Origin: an uncultured Halomonas sp.
GTDB lineage: Bacteria > Pseudomonadota > Gammaproteobacteria > Pseudomonadales > Halomonadaceae
NCBI RefSeq assembly: GCF_947500835.1
Contig: NZ_CANMTQ010000009.1
Location: forward strand, 124,001 to 188,000
Length of the DNA: 64,000 bases
Reading direction: 5' to 3'
This document shows positions 1 through 8,003 of the stretch, piece after piece (position 1 is the first letter of the stretch; each line of letters opens with the position of its first letter). The position numbers were made by a program, and so were the translations under genes. The notes beneath the pieces are model-generated. The model had not been told where the DNA came from and ran no database searches. It saw only the letters and a list, made by a program, of their open reading frames with translations.

Positions 1-900
1 GCCCATCGTCTCGCCCTGAACGTCGCGCTGGCCAGGTGTCAGGGTAAGCTCCTGGATCGTTCCGTTTCGCTCGATGCGCAGCGACAAGGCTTCACCGGGC
101 CTTGCTCGCACGGTTTCGACGAAATCCATCCAGCTGGTCACATCCGCGTCATTGAGTGCGACGATGCGATCGCCGGTCTCGAGGCCGGCCTGGGCGGCAG
201 CCTCCCCCTCGAGTACCTGGCCCAGCACTGGTGGAATGTCCGGTCGCCATGGTTCGATGCCCAGGCTTTCCAGGGGCTGCGGCGGGTCCTGACGAGCCAG
301 CCAATCGGTGACTTGAACCTGATGGCTGCGCACTGCGCTGTTTTCGCCATCCCGGGTTGCAACTTCGAGCGTACCGTTGAAGCCAATGCGGGATATCAGT
401 TCGAGATTGACGTCTTCCCAGGAGCGGGTCGGATCATCCTGGATCGCCACGATTTCCTGACCTGAACTCAAACCGGCCCGGCCCGCCGGTGAATCCGGCG
501 CCACCTCGCCGATCACCGGCGCGATGGTGGTGGTTCCCACGACGAACAGCAGCCAGTAAGCCACGACTGCCAGTATGAAATTGGCCAAAGGACCGGCCAC
601 CACGATGGCAATACGTGCCCAGACATTCTTGCGATTGAAGGCCAAGTGCTGCTCCTCGGGAGCCACCGGCGCTTCACGCTCGTCCAACATCTTGACATAG
701 CCACCCAGGGGAATGGCGGCAACGGCAAACTCGGTGCCATGGCGATCGAATCGCGACCACAGTGGCTTGCCGAAACCCACGGAGAAGCGTAACACCTTGA
801 CCCCACAGCGCCGCGCCACCCAGAAGTGGCCGAACTCGTGGAAGGTGATCAATAATCCCAACACCACGATGACCGCCAGCACGTTCTGTATCACGCTCAT
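1..900 (-). CDS. rseP: RseP site-2 intramembrane zinc protease (3' end outside window)
   Basis: Inner-membrane metalloprotease that makes the second cut in the anti-sigma factor RseA and so releases sigma-E. Seen: the first 300 residues, with a hydrophobic first helix carrying the zinc motif HEFGH at residues 21-25, then a hydrophobic segment around residues 95-125 (AGPLANFILAVVAYWLLFVV) and two PDZ-like regions (one near residue 140 with SPAGRAGLSSG, one near 235 with AAAQAGLETGDRI). The family is about 450 residues, so roughly the last third, including the second metal-binding motif, lies before base 1. It is the last visible gene of the rpsB-to-rseP run and starts 17 bases after dxr stops. 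Function is inferred from the motifs and the classic dxr-rseP neighbourhood. Confidence 0.95.
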   Translation of the reverse strand, partial: MSVIQNVLAVIVVLGLLITFHEFGHFWVARRCGVKVLRFSVGFGKPLWSRFDRHGTEFAVAAIPLGGYVKMLDEREAPVAPEEQHLAFNRKNVWARIAIVVAGPLANFILAVVAYWLLFVVGTTTIAPVIGEVAPDSPAGRAGLSSGQEIVAIQDDPTRSWEDVNLELISRIGFNGTLEVATRDGENSAVRSHQVQVTDWLARQDPPQPLESLGIEPWRPDIPPVLGQVLEGEAAAQAGLETGDRIVALNDADVTSWMDFVETVRARPGEALSLRIERNGTIQELTLTPGQRDVQGETMG

Positions 901-916
901 AGTCATTCCTCTTTGG

Positions 917-2113
917 TCAGCGCGTCAGATATCGCTCGGCAACACGCCGCGCCCGACCATCCTCATCGAGAATCACATTCAACTCATCTGCGGCGACTAC
1001 TTCACAGGTGTCGAGTACCGCTGCAACAACCTCGGCAATACTGGTGAACCCTAGTCGCCGATCGAGAAAAGCCGCGACCGCCACCTCGTTGGCGGCGTTA
1101 AGCAGCGCAGGCGCCGTGCCGCCGGCAAGCATCGCGTCGCGGGCCAGGCGTAGACAAGGGAACGCCGCTTCATTAGCCGGTTCAAAATCGAGTCGAGCCA
1201 CCTTGAACAGATCAAGCCGCTCTACACCTGCCGTGATGCGTTCCGGCCAGGCCAGGCCAAAGGCGATCGGCGTGCGCATGTCCGGATTGCCCAACTGGGC
1301 GATCACCGACCCGTCGCTATAGGCCACCATGGAATGAATCACGCTTTGTGGATGCACGACCACTTCGATCTGTTCCGGCCGCGCCTCGAATAACCAGCAT
1401 GCTTCGATCAGTTCTAGCCCCTTGTTCATCAAGGTGGCGCTGTCCACGGAGATCTTGCGCCCCATCGACCAGTTGGGATGAGCACAGGCCTGCTCCGGGG
1501 TGATCTTGCTCAGCTGAGCGGCGTCCCAGCCACGAAACGGGCCACCGGAGGCTGTCAACAACAGCTGCGTAACTCCCATGCCGGCCAGACCATCGCGGCG
1601 GTCCGATGGTAGACACTGGTAGATGGCATTATGTTCGGAATCGATAGGCAAAAGTACGGCGTCGTGCTGCGCGACCGCTTGCATGAACAGCGCGCCGGAC
1701 ATGACCAATGCCTCCTTGTTGGCCAGCAGCACGCGCTTACCGGCGCGTACTGCTGCCAGAGTCGGCAGCAAGCCGGCGGCGCCGACGATGGCGGCCATCA
1801 CCACGTCCACGTCAGCGGCTTCGGCCACTTCCACCAGAGCCGCTTCGCCGGAGCGCACTTCCGTCGCAAGCCCGGCATTCTTCAACTCGGCGCGCAGCCA
1901 GGCTTCGTCACGATCATCCGCCAGCACGGCCACCGCCGGATGATGAAACAGACACTGATCCCGCAAGGCTGCACTGCTGGTAGAGGCCGTCAATGCATGC
2001 ACCCGGAAGCGATCCGGATGACGCGCCAGCACATCGAGCGTACTCTTGCCAATCGACCCGGTGGCGCCGAGTACGGTCACCGTCTGCACTCGGGAGGCAG
2101 CTTCACTGTTCAT
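917..2113 (-). CDS. dxr: 1-deoxy-D-xylulose 5-phosphate reductoisomerase
   Basis: Cytoplasmic NADPH-dependent enzyme that converts DXP to 2-C-methyl-D-erythritol 4-phosphate, the committing step of the MEP isoprenoid pathway. 398 residues, the usual family length. An N-terminal NADPH-binding motif ([15 protein letters not shown]) is followed by NKEALVMSG near residue 125, IDSEHNAI near 150 with the metal-binding Asp/Glu, and ASGGPFR near 187. I take the ATG at 2113; a TTG one codon upstream is the alternative. It lies between cdsA (15 bases upstream) and rseP in the same orientation. Its product feeds undecaprenyl phosphate synthesis by UppS, encoded two genes upstream. Confidence 0.97.
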   Translation of the reverse strand: MNSEAASRVQTVTVLGATGSIGKSTLDVLARHPDRFRVHALTASTSSAALRDQCLFHHPAVAVLADDRDEAWLRAELKNAGLATEVRSGEAALVEVAEAADVDVVMAAIVGAAGLLPTLAAVRAGKRVLLANKEALVMSGALFMQAVAQHDAVLLPIDSEHNAIYQCLPSDRRDGLAGMGVTQLLLTASGGPFRGWDAAQLSKITPEQACAHPNWSMGRKISVDSATLMNKGLELIEACWLFEARPEQIEVVVHPQSVIHSMVAYSDGSVIAQLGNPDMRTPIAFGLAWPERITAGVERLDLFKVARLDFEPANEAAFPCLRLARDAMLAGGTAPALLNAANEVAVAAFLDRRLGFTSIAEVVAAVLDTCEVVAADELNVILDEDGRARRVAERYLTR

Positions 2114-2128
2114 CAAGTCTCACTTATT

Positions 2129-2926
2129 TCATACCCACAGACGTAATAGAACGAACAGAGGCACCGCGGCGGTAAGGCTATCGATACGATCAAGCACACC
2201 ACCGTGTCCAGGCAGCAGGTCACCGGAATCCTTGATACCGCGCACTCGTTTGAACATGCTTTCAAGCAGATCTCCGAGTACTGACACCAATGTCACTATC
2301 ACTGTTATCACCATCAATTTCAGGCCGCCAGCGGCACCCAGCCCGAGAATGATAGAAAAACCGATGGCCAGGAAGGCGGTAGCAACCATGCCTCCATAAA
2401 CACCTTCCCAAGACTTGCCTGGACTCACCCTGGGCGCCAGTTTGCGTCGCCCGAAGCGCCGTCCGGCAAAATAGGCGCCGACGTCTGCAAACCATACGAT
2501 CAGCAGCACATAGAGCAACCACTCGGCACCGCTCAGGCGCAACTGTACAAACCCGATCCAGCAGGGCAACAGCACCCAAAGCCCCGCCAGCAAGCGCAAC
2601 CATGGTCGCGACCACTGCTTGACGCTGTCAGGATACGTCGCCACCCAGTAAAAGCTTATCAGCCATCCGAGCAGTGCAAGCCATAGCGGCCACGCTGCCA
2701 TTGCTATATGCGTATGCCAGGCGATCAGCATGACCAATGCTATCGCCAGAACGTAGACCAACCGAGGCAGGGTGCGTAAGAATCCAGATAGATTGGCCCA
2801 CTCCCAGGCGGCCAGCAGTACTACGACCGCAGTAAACAGGGCAAACCCGACGCCATTGAGACCGAACAAACCCAGTAGCGCCAAAGGTATGAGTATCAGC
2901 GCCGTCAACACACGTTGTCTAAGCAC
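2129..2926 (-). CDS. cdsA: Phosphatidate cytidylyltransferase (CDP-diglyceride synthase)
   Basis: Integral membrane enzyme that makes CDP-diacylglycerol from phosphatidic acid and CTP, the branch point to all membrane phospholipids. 265 residues with about eight hydrophobic helices. The C-terminal family signature is present around residues 220-255 (SVLGDLLESMFKR ... KDSGDLLPGHGGVLDRIDS), holding the metal-binding acidic residues. The start is GTG at 2926, inside the 3' end of uppS (8-base overlap), so the two are probably translationally coupled. The uppS-cdsA-dxr-rseP order is widely conserved. Confidence 0.96.
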   Translation of the reverse strand: MLRQRVLTALILIPLALLGLFGLNGVGFALFTAVVVLLAAWEWANLSGFLRTLPRLVYVLAIALVMLIAWHTHIAMAAWPLWLALLGWLISFYWVATYPDSVKQWSRPWLRLLAGLWVLLPCWIGFVQLRLSGAEWLLYVLLIVWFADVGAYFAGRRFGRRKLAPRVSPGKSWEGVYGGMVATAFLAIGFSIILGLGAAGGLKLMVITVIVTLVSVLGDLLESMFKRVRGIKDSGDLLPGHGGVLDRIDSLTAAVPLFVLLRLWV

Positions 2927-3662
2927 CTTGGGCCTCTATTTGCTCTTGGGTCATGCCAAAGCGCCGCTGACGACGTAGAAAATCATCCAATGCTTCGTCG
3001 AAAGCATCGGCGCCGAAGTCCGGCCACATCAATGGCGAGAAATGAAGTTCAGAGTAGGCTAGCTGCCACAGCAGGAAATTGGAGAGACGCTGTTCGCCAC
3101 TGGTCCGAATGCATAGATCCACCGCAGGCGCACCGCTGGAAGAGATTTCAGCATCCAGGTGTTGCTCGTCGATATCCGCAGCGCTCAACTCGCCATTCTC
3201 GACCCGCTGAGCCAAGCGCTTGGCAGCGCTGGCCACATCCCAACGGCCGCCGTAGTTGGCAGCAACGATCAAGTGCAAGCCGCGATTATGCCGCGTCAAG
3301 TCTTCGGCGCGCTGAATATACTGCTGGATCGAGCGAGAAAACGCCTCGCGTTCACCGATGATGGTCAGGCGAATATCGTTATCGTGAAGCTTCTTGACCT
3401 CACGCTTGAGCACCATCAGGAACAGCTCCATCAGCGCATTGACCTCGCCCGCGGGACGCTTCCAGTTCTCGCTGGAAAAAGCAAACAAGGTCAACACGCC
3501 CACGCCACGTTTAACGGCACGGCGAATGACGGCGCGCACCGGTTCGACGCCAGCTTTATGGCCACGTATGCCTGACAGCCCCCGGGACTGGGCCCAGCGG
3601 TTGTTGCCATCCATGATGATGGCGACATGATTCGGCACTTTAGGAGATTGCGGTGACGTCAT
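2919..3662 (-). CDS. uppS: Undecaprenyl diphosphate synthase (cis-prenyltransferase)
   Basis: Elongates farnesyl diphosphate with isopentenyl units to C55 undecaprenyl diphosphate, the lipid carrier for peptidoglycan and O-antigen. 247 residues from the ATG at 3662 (a GTG at 3674 would add four residues). Motifs seen: HVAIIMDGNNRWA with the catalytic Asp near residue 20, LTLFAFSSENWKRP near 68, and the C-terminal DLCIRTSGEQRLSNFLLWQ plus SELHF. No strong Shine-Dalgarno sequence precedes either start. It overlaps cdsA and lies 54 bases downstream of frr. Confidence 0.96.
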   Translation of the reverse strand: MTSPQSPKVPNHVAIIMDGNNRWAQSRGLSGIRGHKAGVEPVRAVIRRAVKRGVGVLTLFAFSSENWKRPAGEVNALMELFLMVLKREVKKLHDNDIRLTIIGEREAFSRSIQQYIQRAEDLTRHNRGLHLIVAANYGGRWDVASAAKRLAQRVENGELSAADIDEQHLDAEISSSGAPAVDLCIRTSGEQRLSNFLLWQLAYSELHFSPLMWPDFGADAFDEALDDFLRRQRRFGMTQEQIEAQGA

Positions 3663-3716
3663 GGTAGCTCGCACGGAGAAATGAACACGAACGGCGAATC
3701 AGCCGTTCGCCACCGC

Positions 3717-4274
3717 TCAGACCTGCATCAGGTCATGTTCCTTGGATTCCAGAAGCTTGTCGATCTCGGCGACATACTTGTCGGTCAGCTTCTGAATGGC
3801 ATCCTCGGCACGATGCTCGTCATCCTCGGAAATCTCCTTGTCCTTGAGCAGCGCCTTGATGTCGCCATTGGCATCGCGACGCACGTTGCGTACGGCAACG
3901 CGCCCGTTCTCAGCCTCGGCCCGCGCCTGCTTGATATAATTCTTGCGGGTTTCCTCGGTCAGCGGAGGCATCGGCACCCGAATCACGTTACCCGCCGTCG
4001 CCGGGTTGAGCCCCAGATCGGAGGTCATGATCGCCTTCTCGATCTTGGGTACCATGGGCCTTTCCCAGGGCGTTACCGTCAGGGTCCGGGCATCTTCGAC
4101 GTTGACGCTAGCCACCTGATTGAGCGGCATCTGCGAGCCGTAATACTCCACGGTCACTGCGTCCAGAATGCTGGGATGAGCGCGCCCGGTACGAATCTTG
4201 TGGAAATTGGTCTGTAACGATTCCAGGCTCTTTTGCATACGCTTTTCAGCGTCTTTCTTGATGTCATTGATCAC
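3717..4274 (-). CDS. frr: Ribosome recycling factor
   Basis: Splits the post-termination ribosome together with EF-G. 185 residues, the normal length. Seen: the helical N-terminus ([13 protein letters not shown]), the [11 protein letters not shown] segment near residue 30, conserved PPLTEETRK near 105, and VRNVRRDAN near 130. The start is GTG (MINDIKK). Only four bases separate it from the pyrH stop, so it is almost certainly in one transcript with pyrH. Confidence 0.97.
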   Translation of the reverse strand: MINDIKKDAEKRMQKSLESLQTNFHKIRTGRAHPSILDAVTVEYYGSQMPLNQVASVNVEDARTLTVTPWERPMVPKIEKAIMTSDLGLNPATAGNVIRVPMPPLTEETRKNYIKQARAEAENGRVAVRNVRRDANGDIKALLKDKEISEDDEHRAEDAIQKLTDKYVAEIDKLLESKEHDLMQV

Positions 4275-4278
4275 GATT

Positions 4279-5019
4279 TCAACCTCTGTCTATCAGCGTA
4301 CCTTCCTTGCCGCCCACCACGAGATTCAGCAGGGCGCCAGGCTTGGTCATGTCGAACACGCGAACCGGCATATCATGGTCCCGTACTAGGCAAATGGCGG
4401 TCAAATCCATGACCCCCAGTTTTTGATCGAGCACCTCATCGTAACCAAGCCGCTCGTATTTGACCGCGTCCGGATACTTGACCGGATCACGATCATAGAC
4501 GCCATCGACCTTGGTGGCCTTGATCACCACATCCGCATCGATCTCGATACCTCGCAGACAGGCCGCGGAATCAGTGGTGAAGAACGGATTCCCGGTACCG
4601 GCGGAAAAGATGACCACATCACCGGAAGTGAGATAGCGAATGCCGGTACGCCGATCATAATGCTCGACCACGCCACTCATGGGAATGGCGGACATGACTC
4701 GGGAACGGATATTCGAGCGTTCGAGGGCATCACGCATGGCGAGCGCGTTCATCACCGTGGCCAGCATGCCCATGTGGTCACCGGTCACCCGCTCCATGCC
4801 CGCGGCGTGCAGCGCCGCACCGCGAAAGAGGTTGCCACCACCGATCACGATACCAATCTGAACCCCGATACCGACCAGTTGCCCGATCTCCAGCGCCATG
4901 CGATCCAGCACCTTGGGATCGATACCGAACTCGGCATCACCGGTCAATGCCTCACCCGAGAGCTTGAGCAAGATTCGCTTGTACTTCGACTTGGCATTAC
5001 GCGAGGCAGTGGCAGGCAT
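4279..5019 (-). CDS. pyrH: UMP kinase (uridylate kinase)
   Basis: Hexameric bacterial UMP kinase (UMP to UDP), unrelated to eukaryotic UMP/CMP kinases, and GTP-regulated in E. coli. 246 residues. Amino-acid-kinase fold motifs: [11 protein letters not shown] near residue 15, [13 protein letters not shown] near 55, [17 protein letters not shown] near 145, and [10 protein letters not shown] near 170. It sits between tsf and frr as in most gammaproteobacteria. The short N-terminal extension ([12 protein letters not shown]) is poorly conserved. Confidence 0.97.
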   Translation of the reverse strand: MPATASRNAKSKYKRILLKLSGEALTGDAEFGIDPKVLDRMALEIGQLVGIGVQIGIVIGGGNLFRGAALHAAGMERVTGDHMGMLATVMNALAMRDALERSNIRSRVMSAIPMSGVVEHYDRRTGIRYLTSGDVVIFSAGTGNPFFTTDSAACLRGIEIDADVVIKATKVDGVYDRDPVKYPDAVKYERLGYDEVLDQKLGVMDLTAICLVRDHDMPVRVFDMTKPGALLNLVVGGKEGTLIDRG

Positions 5020-5081
5020 ATTGGGTCTCCTGAAGACGGCGGGCTAGTGTGATGAGATAACGACTTGGCGGCCGGATACAG

Positions 5082-5109
5082 GATGGCGTGCGCTCGTGCG
5101 CACGCCATC
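5082..5109 (-). promoter_or_regulatory. Perfect 12-bp-stem hairpin between tsf and pyrH
   Basis: GATGGCGTGCGC (5082-5093), loop TCGT, then GCGCACGCCATC (5098-5109): a perfect 12-bp stem with a tetraloop, 21 bases past the tsf stop. There is no U-tract on the minus-strand side (CTGTATCCGG follows), so it is not a textbook terminator. It could be a transcript-stabilising 3' end for rpsB-tsf or a partial, rho-type attenuator before pyrH. The hairpin is seen; the role is inferred. Confidence 0.55.
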
Positions 5110-5130
5110 GTAACAACGGGACACCAGGCT

Positions 5131-6000
5131 TCAGCTGCGACGAGCCTGTTCCATGACTTCCTTGGCAAAGTCGACCTCTTCCTTCTCGATACCCTCACCC
5201 ACTTCGAAGCGAATGAAATCGACGACCTCACCACCGTTGGCCTTGGCGTACTCCGCCACAGTGGTATTGGGGTCCTTGACGAAGGGCTGTTCGGTCAGAC
5301 TGTTCTCGGCCAGATACTTCTTGAGACGCCCTTGCACCATTTTTTCGGCGATCTGCTCGGGCTTGCCGGCCATATCCGGCTGGGCCAGGATAATGCTCTT
5401 TTCCTTGTCGAGCTGCTCCTGGGGCATCTGCTCCGGGCGTGCTACCGCAGGGTTGATTGCGGCCACATGCATGGCGACGTCCTTGGCCGTCTCGGCATTG
5501 CCACCCTTGAGCAGGGTCAACACGCCGATACGCCCACCGTGGACATACTCGCCCACTACGCCGTCTGCCGGGGCATCGGCAACCGTGGCGCGACGCACGG
5601 AGATATTCTCGCCGATCTTCTGCACCAGCCGCTGGCGAGTTTCTTCCATCTCGCCATCCATGATGGCGGCAACATCGTCAGACTTGGTTTCGAAAGTCTT
5701 GGCCAGCACTTTCTCGGCGAAGTCCTTGAAGTTGTCATCTCGTGCGACGAAATCCGTCTCGGAGTTGATCTCTACCATCACCCCAAAACTGCCGTCCTCG
5801 GCCACGCGGGTCACGACAGCGCCTTCGGCGGCGGTGCGACCGGCTTTCTTGGCGGCCTTGAGACCGGAGTTCTTGCGCAGATCCTCGATGGCTCTTTCGA
5901 TGTCACCATCGGCTTCCGTGAGGGCCTTCTTGCACTCCATCATGCCAAGACCGGTACGCTCACGCAGTTCCTTGACCATAGATGCACTGATAGCTGCCAT
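5131..6000 (-). CDS. tsf: Translation elongation factor Ts
   Basis: Guanine nucleotide exchange factor for EF-Tu. 289 residues. The N-terminal UBA-like domain carries the family signature ([16 protein letters not shown], residues 10-25); the core has the second signature [14 protein letters not shown] near residue 80 (EF-Tu Mg-site contact) and the coiled-coil region. It follows rpsB by 154 bases. A smaller stem (CCGACGA/TCGTCGG with loop GTGG on the plus strand, 6123-6140) lies in that gap, where E. coli has an attenuator; it lacks a clean T-tract here. Confidence 0.98.
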   Translation of the reverse strand: MAAISASMVKELRERTGLGMMECKKALTEADGDIERAIEDLRKNSGLKAAKKAGRTAAEGAVVTRVAEDGSFGVMVEINSETDFVARDDNFKDFAEKVLAKTFETKSDDVAAIMDGEMEETRQRLVQKIGENISVRRATVADAPADGVVGEYVHGGRIGVLTLLKGGNAETAKDVAMHVAAINPAVARPEQMPQEQLDKEKSIILAQPDMAGKPEQIAEKMVQGRLKKYLAENSLTEQPFVKDPNTTVAEYAKANGGEVVDFIRFEVGEGIEKEEVDFAKEVMEQARRS

Positions 6001-6154
6001 GGTAATTAACCTCTGAATATTTCGATATCGGATAGTCGAATGCAGTCATGCACTGGCATTCGACATGCGCGATGAAAAAGAAGCTTCTCTGTCATTGCTT
6101 GTTGATCGATCGCAACCCCGACCCGACGAGTGGTCGTCGGATCGGCGGGCAGCG

Positions 6155-6889
6155 TTACTCGGCGACGGCGTCGTCGTTCTCGGTCACTTCGACGAACTCG
6201 TCGGCATGGCCTTCTTTCGACTTGGCGCAGGCATCGGCAATGGCCTTGACATAGATCTGGATTGCGCGAATGGAGTCATCGTTGCCGGGAATGACATAAT
6301 CGACGCCATCCGGATCGGAGTTGGTATCCACCGTGCCGATGACCGGGATACCCAGCTTGTTGGCTTCATTGATGGCAATACGCTCGTGGTCGACGTCGAT
6401 CACGAACAGCGCATCCGGCAAGCCGCCCATGTTCTTGATACCGCCGATGGAGCGCTCGAGCTTGTCCTGCTCCCGGGTCGCCATCAGCACTTCTTTCTTG
6501 GTCAGCTTCTCGAAAGTCCCGTCTTCGCGCATGGTCTCGAGTTCGCGCAGACGCTTGATCGACTGGCGAATGGTCTTGTAGTTGGTCAACATGCCGCCCA
6601 ACCAGCGATGATTGACGAAGGGCTGACCAACCCGATTGGCTTCTTCCTTGATAACCTTGCTGGCGGCGCGCTTGGTGCCGACGAACATGATCTTGTTGTT
6701 GGAAGCCGCCATCTTCTCGACCACGGATACCGCCTCATTGAGAGCGGGCAGGGTATGCTCGAGGTTGATGATATGAATCTTGTTGCGGGCACCGAAGATG
6801 TACTTGCTCATCTTCGGATTCCAGTACTTGGTCTGGTGACCGAAGTGGGCGCCTGCCTTGAGCAGATCGCGCATGCTGACTTGTGCCAT
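6155..6889 (-). CDS. rpsB: 30S ribosomal protein S2
   Basis: Small-subunit protein S2. 244 residues from the ATG at 6889, which has an AGGAGT Shine-Dalgarno 7 bases upstream; longer in-frame starts further up lack one. Signatures: [15 protein letters not shown] at the N-terminus, [19 protein letters not shown], and the C-terminal segment [25 protein letters not shown]. The acidic tail ([12 protein letters not shown]) is typical of marine and halophilic lineages. It heads the minus-strand operon and has a leader of about 200 nt (see 6890-7210). Confidence 0.98.
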   Translation of the reverse strand: MAQVSMRDLLKAGAHFGHQTKYWNPKMSKYIFGARNKIHIINLEHTLPALNEAVSVVEKMAASNNKIMFVGTKRAASKVIKEEANRVGQPFVNHRWLGGMLTNYKTIRQSIKRLRELETMREDGTFEKLTKKEVLMATREQDKLERSIGGIKNMGGLPDALFVIDVDHERIAINEANKLGIPVIGTVDTNSDPDGVDYVIPGNDDSIRAIQIYVKAIADACAKSKEGHADEFVEVTENDDAVAE

Positions 6890-7210
6890 GAATGACTCCT
6901 GATATAACGGGTTAGGCCTCCACGCACCCCATGGATCCGACCGCGCATCGTGGACTGCTGCAATGAAAGGCAACGTCAGCGACTACGCAGCACCCGGGAC
7001 CATGTGACGGTGCATGTGTGTTTTTAAGGCATTTAAGCTTGTTGACGCTCGGCTGCAACCGAATCTACAAATGCGAACGCAGATGTATCGGATTGCAGTA
7101 AAGCGCGCGGCTTTATACCATATAATGGTGCCAAGATGAAGCCGTTGGCCCCTTTTGACCTATCAGTCAATCGTGTCCGACCGGCTCGCCATTTCCCGAA
7201 TCGAGACACC
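6890..7210. promoter_or_regulatory. rpsB/map divergent intergenic region with overlapping promoters
   Basis: 321 bases with no gene. On the plus strand TATAAT lies at 7121-7126, 85 bases before the map ATG; no good -35 at 17 bp is visible (TTGCAG at 7093 is 22 bp away). On the minus strand TATAAA (rc of 7112-7117) is preceded by TGG, an extended -10, and followed by a G+C-only discriminator (GCCGCGCGC), as in growth-rate-controlled ribosomal promoters; its -35 is weak. The two -10 elements lie within 15 bp, so the polymerases should compete. The rest is the rpsB leader, where S2 autoregulates in E. coli; I did not identify the S2 site here. Confidence 0.5.
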
Positions 7211-8002
7211 ATGAACATTCCTATCAAAACGCCCTCCGAGATCGATAAAATGCGTGAGGCCGGTCGTCAGGCAGCCTCTGTTCTCGAAATGATCACGCCC
7301 TACGTCCAGCTCGGCGTCAGCACCGGCGAGCTGGATCGTCTGTGCCATGAGTACATCGTCAATGAGCTGGGTTCGACTCCAGCCCCGCTCAACTATCACG
7401 GCTTTCCCAAATCGATCTGCACCTCGATCAATCATGTCGTGTGCCATGGAATTCCAGACCCGTCCAAGAAGTTGAAGAACGGCGATATCATGAATATCGA
7501 CATCACCGTCAAGACTGCGGACGGCTACCACGGCGACACCAGCAAGATGTTCATCATTGGCGAGAACACTCAAGGCGAGCGGCTGTGCCGTATCACTCAA
7601 GAATGTCTTTACAGGAGTATCGCGGCGGTACGCCCCGGTGCCCGGCTTTCCGAGCTTGCCAAGCCGATTCAGCAACATGCCGAAGCCAATGGCTACTCTG
7701 TAGTGCGTGATTTCTGTGGTCATGGCCTGGGCTCGGTATTTCATGAAGAGCCCCAGGTACTGCATTACGACGGCTACGCCCCGGAAGCGGATGTCGCCCT
7801 GGCCGAAGGCATGTGCTTTACCATCGAACCGATGATCAATGCCGGCGGCTACCGCACCAAGGTGCTTCGCGATGGCTGGACCGCGGTGACCCGGGACAAG
7901 AGTCTCTCCGCCCAGTGGGAGCATACCTTGCTGGTTACCGCTACCGGGGTCGAAATATTGACGCCCCGGGGCGAAGAAGATCTGAGCTTTCTTGCGAACT
8001 GA
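7211..8002 (+). CDS. map: Methionine aminopeptidase, type I
   Basis: Cytoplasmic metalloprotease that removes the initiator methionine. 263 residues from the ATG at 7211 (MNIPIKTPSEIDKMREAG). Metal ligands are visible: Asp in MNIDITVKTADGYHGDTSKMF (two Asp), His in CGHGLGSVFHEEP, Glu in FTIEPM, Glu in WEHTLLVT. It is divergent from rpsB, as in E. coli, and followed immediately by glnD. Confidence 0.97.
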   Translation: MNIPIKTPSEIDKMREAGRQAASVLEMITPYVQLGVSTGELDRLCHEYIVNELGSTPAPLNYHGFPKSICTSINHVVCHGIPDPSKKLKNGDIMNIDITVKTADGYHGDTSKMFIIGENTQGERLCRITQECLYRSIAAVRPGARLSELAKPIQQHAEANGYSVVRDFCGHGLGSVFHEEPQVLHYDGYAPEADVALAEGMCFTIEPMINAGGYRTKVLRDGWTAVTRDKSLSAQWEHTLLVTATGVEILTPRGEEDLSFLAN

Positions 8003-8003
8003 C

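Noticed and set aside
6065..6895. Long open frame antisense to rpsB
   Set aside because: Shadow of the S2 coding sequence; similar antisense frames oppose tsf, pyrH, uppS and trxB.
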